Origin: Candidatus Onthoplasma faecipullorum
GTDB lineage: Bacteria; Bacillota; Clostridia; Christensenellales; UBA1242
DNA length: 64,000 nt
Direction of reading: 5' to 3'
Assembly: GCA_019120295.1 (NCBI GenBank)
Contig: DWVI01000006.1
Span: 1-64,000 of the forward strand
A program made the translations under genes and the position numbers. The notes beneath the pieces were generated by a model. That model was not told the DNA's origin, did not search any database, and saw nothing but the letters and a program-made list of their open reading frames with translations. Shown in pieces: positions 50,085-58,047 of this stretch. The stretch's first letter is position 1, and each line of letters begins with the position of its first letter.

Positions 50085-50813
50085 TTACTTTTTAACTATA
50101 ACTTGCGCATAACGGATAACTTTACCTTTATAGGTAAAACCCTTATATGCAACTTTAACTATGCTACCAGGTGGCGCATTGCTTGTTGTATCCACGTCTA
50201 TTGCTTGGTGGAAATTTGGGTCAAACTCGCCTGAGCAATCTATTTCATTAACTCCCATTTTACTAAGTGTGTCCAAAATGCCTTTTTCAATGAATTTTAT
50301 ACCTGTTAAAATGTTTTGGTCTGTTATCATATCCGTTGCCATTTTGAAACTATCAAGGGCTGGTAGGAAGTTTTCTATTGCATCAATAAATCCGTCTTGA
50401 CGAGCGCCCGATAACGCCGATTGCATTCGTTTTCTATAATTATCAAACTCTGCTTGCAAACGAAGTAGGTCGTTAAAATAATTATTTTCCTTATGCTCTT
50501 TATCTTCGTCTTCGTCGTCTTCGCAATCGCAATCTTCACAATCACAATCGTCGTCGCAATCACATTTTTTATGTTTGCATTCACAATCGTGGTCTTTGTG
50601 TTTACATTTGTGTTCGTCATACTTTTCGTGGTTACAATTGCAGTTTTCGTTGCATCTATCACCGTCTTTACAATCACAATCGTCGCCACATGTGCAATTA
50701 TCTGAACACTTGCAGTCATTATCAATTCTTTCGTCTTCTCTATCTAGATTATGTGCGCATGTGCCATTTTCTTTTTCACAATCTTCGTGATTATTTTTGT
50801 TTTTATGTGCCAC
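50085..50813 (-). CDS. grpE: GrpE nucleotide exchange factor with a cysteine-rich metal-binding-like extension
   Basis: 242 residues. Residues 112-242 are an ordinary GrpE: the coiled-coil pattern LLRLQAEFDNYRKR, then FDPNFHQAIDVD and GSIVKVAYKGFTYKGKVIRYAQV. Residues 1-111 are exceptional. They hold 20 cysteines (positions 12, 19, 34 to 97) with eight CxC pairs, nine histidines and many Asp/Glu, and no aliphatic core. The pattern resembles metallothioneins, so zinc, copper or cadmium binding is likely. GrpE releases ADP from DnaK; the extension may bind metals or sense redox. The start overlaps hrcA by 11 bases. Confidence 0.93.
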   Translation of the reverse strand: MAHKNKNNHEDCEKENGTCAHNLDREDERIDNDCKCSDNCTCGDDCDCKDGDRCNENCNCNHEKYDEHKCKHKDHDCECKHKKCDCDDDCDCEDCDCEDDEDEDKEHKENNYFNDLLRLQAEFDNYRKRMQSALSGARQDGFIDAIENFLPALDSFKMATDMITDQNILTGIKFIEKGILDTLSKMGVNEIDCSGEFDPNFHQAIDVDTTSNAPPGSIVKVAYKGFTYKGKVIRYAQVIVKK

Positions 50814-51834
50814 TATTGTCTCCTTTTAAGTTGTCTATCTGACCAACAATGAATTTTAACGCGCTTGCCACCTGCTGATAGTCAATACGTCTTGGCCCAA
50901 CAAGTGCAAGGCTAGCGATAGGAACGCCGTTTATAACGATTGGTGCGCTTAACATCATTCCGCCTTTTAACTTTTCGTTATCATCGTCGCCGATAACAAA
51001 GTTGATGTCTTCACCGTCTTTGTTTATTACGTCGATAACTTTATCTTCGTCCTGTAAAAACTCGAACATCTCTTTTGTTTCGTCGATTTCAGATTGATTT
51101 AAGCCGTCAAGTAACTTAGTTGGGTTTTCGTTTGAAACGTCGTATCTTGTTTTTATAACGCTAATCAAACTATCCGCAACATTTTTAATGAGTTCCCTAA
51201 ACTGCAACATCTGTGCGCCTGCTTTTAAACAAACATCACTAATATTGTCAATCATGTACTCAATAGTTTTTGACTTAAAATGTTTTGTTAAGTAGTCCCC
51301 CGCTTCAATGCAAGCAGAACGTTCAATGTTTGGGTCGAGCGTCATGCTTTCGTCAATCACTCCTGCGTTGGTTTCAACAAGTAGCAATGCGTCCTTATTG
51401 ATAAGCGGTATAATTTGTATGTTTTCAATCGTTAAATTTTTAAGCCCATGCTGAACTAGCACAGCCGGACAATTTGTTGCCCTGCTAAGCCTTTTTGCAA
51501 GCGTTGAAAGTGTAGATACAAGGCTAACTGAACGTTCTTCATAATCTGAAACCACCTGTTTGATGTTATTCTCTTTAAGTTTGCCACTAAGCACTACGCT
51601 GTTGACGTACTCCTTATATGCCAAACTTGTTGGAATGCGACCACCAGACGTGTGCACCTGCCTAAAATACCCCATACTTTCAAGCGCATTTAATTCATTT
51701 CTTATAGTTGCCGAACTAATATCCTTAAAATGCTGGTTTAACCCACCACTTGTGATTGGTTGTGCCGTTCTAATATATTCGTCCACCGCAACTATGAGAA
51801 TGTCATGCTTTCGTTTGTTTTTATCGTCTACCAC
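50803..51834 (-). CDS. hrcA: Heat-inducible transcription repressor HrcA
   Basis: 343 residues from GTG 51834, preceded by AGAGGTAG. The N-terminal winged helix has ISSATIRNELNALESMGY and HTSGGRIPTSLAYKEYV. The central GAF-like domain (NIQIIPLINKDALLLVETNAGVI) and the closing LALVGPRRIDYQQVASAL are typical. It represses its own operon through the CIRCE element just upstream and responds to GroEL availability in relatives. Confidence 0.97.
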   Translation of the reverse strand: MVDDKNKRKHDILIVAVDEYIRTAQPITSGGLNQHFKDISSATIRNELNALESMGYFRQVHTSGGRIPTSLAYKEYVNSVVLSGKLKENNIKQVVSDYEERSVSLVSTLSTLAKRLSRATNCPAVLVQHGLKNLTIENIQIIPLINKDALLLVETNAGVIDESMTLDPNIERSACIEAGDYLTKHFKSKTIEYMIDNISDVCLKAGAQMLQFRELIKNVADSLISVIKTRYDVSNENPTKLLDGLNQSEIDETKEMFEFLQDEDKVIDVINKDGEDINFVIGDDDNEKLKGGMMLSAPIVINGVPIASLALVGPRRIDYQQVASALKFIVGQIDNLKGDNSGT

Positions 51835-51857
51835 ATTCTACCTCTTTCTGCTTCTGT

Positions 51858-51884
51858 TTAGCACTCTTATTTTATGATTGCTAA
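51858..51884. promoter_or_regulatory. CIRCE operator of the heat-shock operon
   Basis: TTAGCACTC, nine bases, then GATTGCTAA, against the consensus GAGTGCTAA for the right arm (one mismatch). It lies between the promoter and hrcA, the classic HrcA-binding position. A second half-site-like GTTAGCAA overlaps the promoter spacer. Confidence 0.9.
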
Positions 51885-51888
51885 CATT

Positions 51889-51917
51889 ATTTTATTCATA
51901 TTGCTAACGATTGTCAA
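51889..51917 (-). promoter_or_regulatory. Promoter of hrcA-grpE-dnaK-dnaJ
   Basis: TTGACA (51917-51912), 17 bases, TAAAAT (51894-51889), immediately upstream of CIRCE. Confidence 0.85.
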
Positions 51918-52041
51918 CTAAATTTGCCAACTTTTTTTAAATTTTTTTAAAATTTTTTAGTTTTTTTTAATTTTTATCTTTGTACTCTTAATCTTTTAGT
52001 TTTAGTTTGATAGTTTATAAATTTATAAATAGGCAAACAAA

Positions 52042-52063
52042 AAACAAATCTTGAAATTTGTTT
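52042..52063 (-). terminator. Terminator after the 138-residue gene
   Basis: Eight-base-pair stem (AAACAAAT with ATTTGTTT), six-base loop, then TTTTGTTTG on the minus strand. Confidence 0.7.
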
Positions 52064-52079
52064 AGTGTTTTTCATTTAA

Positions 52080-52496
52080 TTAAACGTTTTTTGGTTGTGG
52101 CTCAGCGTTTTCAAACAATTTTGCATTTGTAGATTTGTTGGTTAATAATCTCATAATGTCACGTTTAGTACTCTTCTTTATTGCGCTAGACGAAAGCAAT
52201 TGTTGAACATCTGGATAAGTATAAACAATTCTAACAAAAACTAAACTATTCGTTTCTCTTATTTCGTCTAACATTTTTGGTTTTTTAGCAACAAGATTGA
52301 TTAAGAATATAATGTTTTCACAAAATTCAAAAGGTACATCTTTGTAACTTATATTATTCTTTACAACAAGGCTAACCATAAAATCTTCTATGGTTTTTGA
52401 CTTTGACAATTCGTCAATCATTGGGTCCTTTATTAAATTCTTACCACTTAATTTATTTAAAATATTGCGCGCTCTGCATTTTTCGGTTATGTTCAT
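52080..52496 (-). CDS. Hypothetical 138-residue protein
   Basis: I do not recognise this protein. It is soluble, helical and basic (CRARNILNKLSGKNL near the start, KKSTKRDIMRLLTNKS near the end), with no membrane segment. AAGGAG precedes the ATG, and a terminator follows the stop, so it is a single-gene unit between hemW and hrcA. Confidence 0.65.
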   Translation of the reverse strand: MNITEKCRARNILNKLSGKNLIKDPMIDELSKSKTIEDFMVSLVVKNNISYKDVPFEFCENIIFLINLVAKKPKMLDEIRETNSLVFVRIVYTYPDVQQLLSSSAIKKSTKRDIMRLLTNKSTNAKLFENAEPQPKNV

Positions 52497-52623
52497 TTTT
52501 TCTCCTTAATTTCTTCTGTAATGTATTTATAAAATTTAGAATTTATAACAAAAGTAGAAATATTGTATCACTTTGTTTTTATTTGTCAAACCCTTTTTGA
52601 AAATTTGTTAAAAAATTTTTATT

Positions 52624-53910
52624 TTATATAAATTCTTCTATGATAGCATTGGATAAAAAGAAAAATTCGTCGGTTATTTTTAAGTGATTATCTTCTAAAG
52701 TTACCGCATTGATTTTTTTAAGATTTTCGATTGTTTGTTTGTGTTCTGATAAAAAATTTGAAGAAAATTCTTTATTGAAAGCGTCAATATCTAGCCCTTT
52801 ACTTGTTCTAAGTGAAAGCATTATGCGTTCGGTTTTTTGAGTGTTTTCGTCTAAAAACTCATAACCACCAATCGGTAAAATTTTGCTAAATTCTTTTATT
52901 CTTTTTATAAAATTTGAGTTAGGTTTATCCGTTTTTATATGTTTTGTGGTTTTTTTATTTTCTTCGGTCGATTTTTTAATCTCGCAATTATTTAGTGTTT
53001 TTAAAGTGTTTTTGAATGGTTTTTTAACCAAACTTGATAACTTTTTGCACTTTTTTATGTAATCATTTAGGTTTGACGCGTTAAAAATTCTCATATTATT
53101 ATAAAAACTATGTGCGCTAACACCAAGCCCCAAATATTCGGTGTTGTTCCAATATTTTTGATTGTGCCTACTTTCATAACCTGGAATAGCAAAATTTGAA
53201 ACTTCATATCTATTATAGCCTGCTTTTTTAAGTAACTCTACGGCTAAATCATATTGCCTTCTACTTTCATCGTCGTTTGGCACGCTCTCCCCTGCTTGAA
53301 CTCTATCAAAAAGCGGAGTATTTTCTTCCACTTGCAGTGAATATGCGGAAACGTGCTTAACATTATTTTGCTTAAAAAAGTTGATTGTATCAATAATGTC
53401 TTGGTCACTTTCATTTGGCATAGCAAGCATAATATCAGCTGAAATGTTTACAAAATTATGTTTATTTAAAATATTAAAGGCATTTTCAACCGCACTCCGC
53501 GTTTGCACTCTTCCAATAAAATTTGTAATCTTATCGTTTAAGCACTGCACCCCTATACTTATCCTATTAACGCGCGCGCGTAAGTACTCGGTCAATTTTT
53601 CTTCGTTAAAACTGTTGGGATTAACTTCGATTGTAAATTCAGTGTCGGACGTAAAATTGAAACTGTCAAACACCTTTTTGGACAATTTTTCAATAAAACC
53701 ATTAAACACGGCACTCGGTGTTCCGCCACCAATATAAAGGCTATCAAAAACCTTATCTTTAAACTTATTTTTATAAAACTCAATCTCTAAAAGAAGTGCG
53801 TCTAAATACTCTTTTTGCTTATCTTCCCCATAGCAAAAAGACACAAAATCGCAATAAGCACATTTTGACGCACAAAACGGAATATGAATATATAAACCCA
53901 AGTTTTTCAT
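52624..53910 (-). CDS. hemW: HemW, radical-SAM heme chaperone-like protein
   Basis: 428 residues from ATG 53910; the frame runs 12 codons further upstream, but that stretch is the promoter. MKNLGLYIHIPFCASKCAYCDF has the CxxxCxxC of radical-SAM enzymes and the extra Cys typical of HemW. YIGGGTPS, RISIGVQ and YSLQVEENTPL follow. A lysine-rich insert sits near residues 285-340. There is no Shine-Dalgarno site. A TATAAT box lies six bases before the ATG, so the mRNA should be leaderless. It lies after lepA, the usual Firmicute order. Confidence 0.95.
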   Translation of the reverse strand: MKNLGLYIHIPFCASKCAYCDFVSFCYGEDKQKEYLDALLLEIEFYKNKFKDKVFDSLYIGGGTPSAVFNGFIEKLSKKVFDSFNFTSDTEFTIEVNPNSFNEEKLTEYLRARVNRISIGVQCLNDKITNFIGRVQTRSAVENAFNILNKHNFVNISADIMLAMPNESDQDIIDTINFFKQNNVKHVSAYSLQVEENTPLFDRVQAGESVPNDDESRRQYDLAVELLKKAGYNRYEVSNFAIPGYESRHNQKYWNNTEYLGLGVSAHSFYNNMRIFNASNLNDYIKKCKKLSSLVKKPFKNTLKTLNNCEIKKSTEENKKTTKHIKTDKPNSNFIKRIKEFSKILPIGGYEFLDENTQKTERIMLSLRTSKGLDIDAFNKEFSSNFLSEHKQTIENLKKINAVTLEDNHLKITDEFFFLSNAIIEEFI

Positions 53911-53916
53911 GGATAT

Positions 53917-53946
53917 ATTATAACAAAAAAATAATAAATATGTCAA
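53917..53946 (-). promoter_or_regulatory. Promoter of hemW, predicting a leaderless mRNA
   Basis: TTGACA (53946-53941), 18 bases, TATAAT (53922-53917), then six bases to the ATG. The repeat copies have TTGACA-17-TACAAT (54071-54043) and TTGACT-16-TAAACT (54196-54169). Confidence 0.75.
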
Positions 53947-54189
53947 AATGTTCTTTCCTCACATTTTCTTAAAATGGGAGTTAACTCATTTTGTTTTGCA
54001 AAACGGAATATGAATATATAACCCTAAATTTTTCATAGATATATTGTAACAAAAAATATTAAAAGTGTCAAAATGTTCTTTCCTCACATTTTCTTAAAAT
54101 GGGAGTTAACTCATTTTGTTTTGCAAAACGGAATATGAACATATAAACCCAAGTTTTTCATTAATTTTAGTTTAACACAAAAAATAAAA

Positions 54190-54216
54190 AAGTCAAAGTA
54201 AAGTATACTTTGACTT
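54190..54216 (-). terminator. Terminator after lepA
   Basis: Eleven-base-pair stem (AAGTCAAAGTA with TACTTTGACTT), five-base loop, then TTTTTTATTTTTT on the minus strand. Its right flank carries the -35 box of the outermost hemW promoter copy. Confidence 0.85.
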
Positions 54217-54224
54217 AAAAAGTT

Positions 54225-56024
54225 TTAATCATCTAGTTTTAAGATGGAAACGAAGGCTTCGCTTGGAAGTTCCACGCTTCCTAATTTGCGCATACGTTTT
54301 TTGCCTTCTTTTTGCTTTTCAAGGAGTTTACGTTTGCGCGTTACATCTCCGCCATAGCATTTTGCAAGCACGTCCTTTCGCATGGCTGAGATTGTTTCTC
54401 TAGCGATTACTTTTCCGCCAATTACCGCTTGTATAGGAATTTCAAACATATGGCGCGGAATAACAGCCTTTAATTTTTCGCAAAGTGCCCTACCGCGCGC
54501 GTAGGCCTTATCTCTATGAACAATAAGAGAAAGCGCATCACAAATTTCGCCATTTAGCAAAATATCTAGTTTAACAAGGTCGCTTTCAACGAAGCCTGAG
54601 AGTTCGTAGTCCATACTAGCGTAACCTTTTGATAGTGATTTAATTTTATCAAAGAAATCGTACACAATTTCGTTTAATGGCATAGTGTAGATAAGTTTTG
54701 TGCGATTTGCGTCAATATACTGCATATCGTGGAAGGTTCCGCGCCTATCAGCGCATAAATCCATAATTCCGCCTAAATAGTCCTTTGGAGTGATAATTTC
54801 CATTTTAACAACTGGCTCTTCCATTCTTGATATGCTCGCCATTGGTGGCATTTCGCTTGGATTGGTTACGTCATACTCTTTTCCCTTTTGGTCGTAAATC
54901 TTATATTCAACACTTGGCGCTGTGGTTATAATTTCCAAATTAAATTCACGCTCTAGCCTTTCTGTTATGATTTCCATATGAAGCAAGCCTAAAAAACCAC
55001 ATCTAAAACCATGACCAAGTGCAAGCGATGTTTCCTTTTGGAAATGCAAACTTGCGTCATTTAATTTTAACTTTTCAAGCGCGTCGTTCAATTCTTGATA
55101 TTTGTTTCCGTCTAGCGGGAAAATTCCGCAGAACACAACGCTTGTGGCTTCTTTATATCCAGGGAGTGGCTCTAAGGTTGGACTATTTTTTAATGTGATT
55201 GTATCTCCCACCTTGGTGTCGGACACATTTTTAATGGATGCAGCAATGTATCCAACATCACCCGCTTTTAGTTCGTCAACTGCCATAGGAACTGGCTTAA
55301 AAATACCAACTTCGGTTACAATAAAACTCTTATTTGTTTGCATAAAAAGAATTTCGTCGCCAATTTTAACGCGTCCGTCAAACACGCGCACCATACTAAC
55401 CGCGCCTTTGTAACTATCATAATAACTATCAAAAATTAGTGCTTTGAGTGGGCTATTTTCGTCTCCCTTTGGTGCAGGTACGTGTTTTACAACCGCGTCA
55501 AGCACACTTTCAATGTTTAAACCTGTTTTTGCACTTATTTCGCAGGCTTCGTCGCAAGGAATACCAATAATATCTTCAATTTCTTTCTTAGTTTCGTCCA
55601 CTCGCGCGCTTGGAAGGTCAATTTTATTTATAACAGGCACAATCTCTAAATTTGCGTCAAGCGCTAGATAAACATTGGCAAGCGTCTGCGCTTGAACGCC
55701 TTGGCTCGCGTCTACAACAAGCAATGCCCCTTCACACGCAAGCAAAGACCTACTCACTTCGTATGAAAAATCGACGTGCCCTGGTGTGTCTATCAAATTT
55801 AGTGTATATTCTTCGCCATTATATGTGTATTTCATGGTGGCGGGGGTTAGTTTTATAGTTATTCCACGCTCGCGTTCAATATCCATACTATCTAGCAACT
55901 GGTCTTCCATATCACGCTTTTCAACCGCGCCTGTATATTCCATCAACCTATCCGCAAGCGTACTTTTTCCGTGGTCAATATGCGCCACAATGCAAAAATT
56001 CCTAATTTTACTAAGTCTATCCAT
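54225..56024 (-). CDS. lepA: Elongation factor 4 (LepA)
   Basis: 599 residues from ATG 56024. Upstream in-frame starts overlap the -10 box and are excluded. G1 [15 protein letters not shown]2 RGITIK, G3 DTPGH, G4 NKID; domains II and III; and the LepA-specific C-terminus ending in [22 protein letters not shown]. It is a ribosome-associated GTPase acting on stalled or initiating ribosomes. There is no Shine-Dalgarno site; the TAAAAT box is seven bases before the ATG. Confidence 0.97.
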   Translation of the reverse strand: MDRLSKIRNFCIVAHIDHGKSTLADRLMEYTGAVEKRDMEDQLLDSMDIERERGITIKLTPATMKYTYNGEEYTLNLIDTPGHVDFSYEVSRSLLACEGALLVVDASQGVQAQTLANVYLALDANLEIVPVINKIDLPSARVDETKKEIEDIIGIPCDEACEISAKTGLNIESVLDAVVKHVPAPKGDENSPLKALIFDSYYDSYKGAVSMVRVFDGRVKIGDEILFMQTNKSFIVTEVGIFKPVPMAVDELKAGDVGYIAASIKNVSDTKVGDTITLKNSPTLEPLPGYKEATSVVFCGIFPLDGNKYQELNDALEKLKLNDASLHFQKETSLALGHGFRCGFLGLLHMEIITERLEREFNLEIITTAPSVEYKIYDQKGKEYDVTNPSEMPPMASISRMEEPVVKMEIITPKDYLGGIMDLCADRRGTFHDMQYIDANRTKLIYTMPLNEIVYDFFDKIKSLSKGYASMDYELSGFVESDLVKLDILLNGEICDALSLIVHRDKAYARGRALCEKLKAVIPRHMFEIPIQAVIGGKVIARETISAMRKDVLAKCYGGDVTRKRKLLEKQKEGKKRMRKLGSVELPSEAFVSILKLDD

Positions 56025-56031
56025 AATGTTC

Positions 56032-56060
56032 ATTTTAGCATAAAAAAAGACTGTTGTCAA
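56032..56060 (-). promoter_or_regulatory. Promoter of lepA, predicting a leaderless mRNA
   Basis: TTGACA (56060-56055), 17 bases, TAAAAT (56037-56032), then seven bases to the ATG at 56024. Confidence 0.75.
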
Positions 56061-56159
56061 AATTTAAAATAGTTTACCTTAATTTATTATTAGTTATTTT
56101 ACAAAAATATTAATCATTTAGAATATAAAACTAAAAGATTGAAATATGCAATTAAAAAA

Positions 56160-56179
56160 ATCTCATATTGATATGAGAT
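56160..56179 (-). terminator. Terminator after the 235-residue gene
   Basis: Eight-base-pair stem ATCTCATA/TATGAGAT with a four-base loop, then TTTTTTAATT on the minus strand. Confidence 0.8.
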
Positions 56180-56197
56180 CTTTATTAGCTCTTTTAT

Positions 56198-56905
56198 TTA
56201 CACTCCTAAACCATAATCAAAAGTTGAATTTTTTGCCTTAACAGAATTTAACATCACTTCAACATTTTCATATTGTTGCATATATATTCTTCTTTTTTCT
56301 GACACTTCATCATTTCCTTGCAAAGCCTTATACTCATTAGTTACATTTGAAAGATATTTTAATAAATTTTCATCTGAATTTAAATTATTTTGAATTTTAA
56401 AATCTTCAACGTATTCATTATACGCCTCAATAAATTCACTGCTTGGTATAAATGCGCCCCATGGTTGATTTTGCATTGAGCCAACATTGATACCATATTG
56501 ATATTTCAAAAATGGTGCTAAAAACATTAAATCTTTTGCAACTTCATCAATACCAATTAAGGCAGTTGGAAGATGTTGAAAAATTTGTTTTTTACTTTTT
56601 GCCACATCTCCTCTATCATATTTTTTAGCATTTGTTTCCACCCATTTATCGTGAATAGACACAATTATTTCAATAATAGCCTTAAACTTATTTTTACCTA
56701 TTAATTCACTAGATTTTTCTTGAATTTTAGCAATCGCTGTGTTAACTGAATCGTTAGTATACACTTGCTTATCAACATCTTCATAAGATTGTTTGATTAT
56801 TTCAGTTGCTTCTTCAGGGGTTTTGCCATACCACGCTAAAAGTGAACAATATTGAGCTTCTCTACGTGGATCTTCTTTGAAAATTTCATCTATAGTTTTA
56901 TTCAT
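56198..56905 (-). CDS. Hypothetical 235-residue protein
   Basis: I do not recognise this protein. It is soluble and mostly helical, with a central HDKWVETNAKKYDRGDVAKSKK stretch and a tryptophan-bearing loop (NQPWGAFIPSSEF). No signal peptide or membrane segment. It has an AGGAG-like site and its own terminator, between lepA and the sigK region. Confidence 0.65.
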   Translation of the reverse strand: MNKTIDEIFKEDPRREAQYCSLLAWYGKTPEEATEIIKQSYEDVDKQVYTNDSVNTAIAKIQEKSSELIGKNKFKAIIEIIVSIHDKWVETNAKKYDRGDVAKSKKQIFQHLPTALIGIDEVAKDLMFLAPFLKYQYGINVGSMQNQPWGAFIPSSEFIEAYNEYVEDFKIQNNLNSDENLLKYLSNVTNEYKALQGNDEVSEKRRIYMQQYENVEVMLNSVKAKNSTFDYGLGV

Positions 56906-56990
56906 AAAACTCTCCTTTTGTCCTTATTTGGTTTGAGTGTAGCATTTTTTGTTTTATATGTCAATAAAAAGCGTGAAAGCAATCATAAAA

Positions 56991-57010
56991 AAGAGAAACA
57001 ACTTTCTCTT
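56991..57010 (-). terminator. Terminator after the 48-residue gene
   Basis: Eight-base-pair stem AAGAGAAA/TTTCTCTT with a four-base loop, then TTTTTATG on the minus strand. Confidence 0.75.
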
Positions 57011-57048
57011 AATAATAATTTTATATATTTTTTGTTTATTTGATAGAT

Positions 57049-57195
57049 CTACTTAATTTTTTTCTTTTTTGTTGCCATGTCCGTTTCTTCTTTTGCATGC
57101 TTTAATGCAAAAACAACTTCTGGGTTAGAATCCTTTATTTTTGCTTTTTGAATTGTTTTGTCTATTTTTTTATAAAACATTTCTAAATCGACCAT
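57049..57195 (-). CDS. Small 48-residue protein behind a poly-G tract
   Basis: ATG 57195, 48 residues. It is highly charged (KKIDKTIQKAKIKD, HAKEETDM, a C-terminal KKKK) and has no match I recognise. Three bases before the ATG lies an uninterrupted run of twelve G on the minus strand, serving either as the ribosome site or as part of a promoter spacer. A second ATG (Met6) is in frame. A terminator follows, so the unit is complete. It is divergent from sigK. Confidence 0.55.
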   Translation of the reverse strand: MVDLEMFYKKIDKTIQKAKIKDSNPEVVFALKHAKEETDMATKKKKIK

Positions 57196-57225
57196 AATCC
57201 CCCCCCCCCCTAAAAAATTTGTCAA
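57194..57225 (-). promoter_or_regulatory. Promoter with a poly-G tract (possible phase-variation site)
   Basis: TTGACA (57225-57220) followed by a 20-base spacer containing most of the G12 run, then GATTAT (57199-57194). Loss of three G would give the optimal 17-base spacer. If that box is used, transcription would start near 57187 and translation would begin at Met6. Confidence 0.35.
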
Positions 57226-57268
57226 GGCTTTTAAGTAAAAATCATAACTATAAATTTAATGCGTCCAA

Positions 57269-57297
57269 GCAAAATTCGGCAAAGTTCGACATATATA
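57269..57297 (+). promoter_or_regulatory. Possible sigma-E-type promoter of sigK
   Basis: GCAAAATT (57269-57276), 13 bases, CATATATA (57290-57297) resembles the sigma-E pattern (G-k-m-ATATT, 13-14 bases, CATACAmT). No sigma-A promoter is evident here. Confidence 0.4.
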
Positions 57298-57313
57298 TTT
57301 GTGGAGTGAATTT

Positions 57314-58024
57314 ATGATTTATGAAACACTTGGACGATTTATGTCTAAACTCATGTTTTTTCATGGCATTGTGAACGAATATAACGGTTTTCCAAAGCCA
57401 CTTAGCAAGGAAGAAGAAACAAAATACATAGAATTAATGCAACAAGGTGATAAAAAAGCGCGCGAAAAACTAATCAACCACAATTTGCGCCTTGTTGCGC
57501 ATGTTGCCAAAAAATTTAGTGGAGCTATTGAAGCAGACGACCTTATTTCAGTGGGATCAATTGGTCTAATTAAAGCGATAGACTCATTTCAACTCGGTAA
57601 AGGTTCGCAACTTTCAACGTATGCTAGTAGGTGCATTGAAAATGAGATGTTAATGCTTCTTAGAGCAAATAAAAAACACACGTCTGTGCGTTCCATTGAA
57701 GAAGCTATTGGTGTTGATAAAGATGGTAGTGAATTATCTATAAAAGATGTTATACCGCAGGATAAAGAGCAGGACCCAGACGTTATAGTTGAAAAGATTA
57801 TGACTATGGAAAACATTAAAAAAATTATGAAAAGCGAATTAAACGCTCGAGAATATGAAATTATTGATTTGCGCTACGGCATGTCAAACGGTGTGGAATT
57901 AACACAGCGCGAAGTGGCTGTAAAACTTGGAATAAGCAGGAGTTATGTTTCACGAATTGAAAGTAAAGCGTTGGAAATTTTAAAATTAAACCTAGTGCTT
58001 GACAAAGAATATGAAAAAAACTGA
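57314..58024 (+). CDS. sigK: Sporulation sigma factor SigK-like
   Basis: 236 residues from ATG 57314 (GGAGTG upstream); a TTG five codons earlier is less likely. Region 2: YIELMQQGDKKAREKLINHNLRLVAHVAKKF, then DDLISVGSIGLIKAIDSF and LSTYASRCIENEML. Region 4: ELTQREVAVKLGISRSYVSRIESKAL. The lead before PKPLSKEEE resembles the pro-sequence of pro-sigma-K. SigK directs late mother-cell sporulation genes. It is intact, with no skin-like insertion. SigE is the main alternative. Confidence 0.8.
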   Translation: MIYETLGRFMSKLMFFHGIVNEYNGFPKPLSKEEETKYIELMQQGDKKAREKLINHNLRLVAHVAKKFSGAIEADDLISVGSIGLIKAIDSFQLGKGSQLSTYASRCIENEMLMLLRANKKHTSVRSIEEAIGVDKDGSELSIKDVIPQDKEQDPDVIVEKIMTMENIKKIMKSELNAREYEIIDLRYGMSNGVELTQREVAVKLGISRSYVSRIESKALEILKLNLVLDKEYEKN

Positions 58025-58040
58025 TATTTAATCAGTTTTT
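58016..58040. terminator. Bidirectional terminator between sigK and a glycosyltransferase
   Basis: Ten-base-pair stem AAAAACTGAT/ATCAGTTTTT with a five-base loop, overlapping the sigK stop; A and T runs on both sides serve both converging genes. Confidence 0.85.
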
Positions 58041-58047
58041 TCTTATT

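Larger units (their letters stand above)
53911..54224 (-). repeat. Tandem duplication of the hemW promoter and first codons
   Basis: This 314-base gap is mostly a repeat of period about 126. ATG-bearing copies lie at 53910 (the real gene), 54036 and 54161. Each copy has a promoter with its -10 box six or seven bases before the ATG, the first 13 hemW codons, then KTK and TGA in the two upstream copies, so each could make a 16-residue peptide. Spacers include an AAAATG-rich palindrome. Confidence 0.85.

Noticed and set aside
50375..50790. Several open frames on both strands across the grpE 5' region
   Set aside because: They arise because the Cys/Asp/Glu-rich codons form a near-repeat that is open in many frames. 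Only the GrpE frame continues into a conserved domain and overlaps hrcA normally.
56025..56060. Longer N-terminus for LepA
   Set aside because: The in-frame ATG codons upstream lie within the -35, spacer and -10 region, so they would not be in the transcript.
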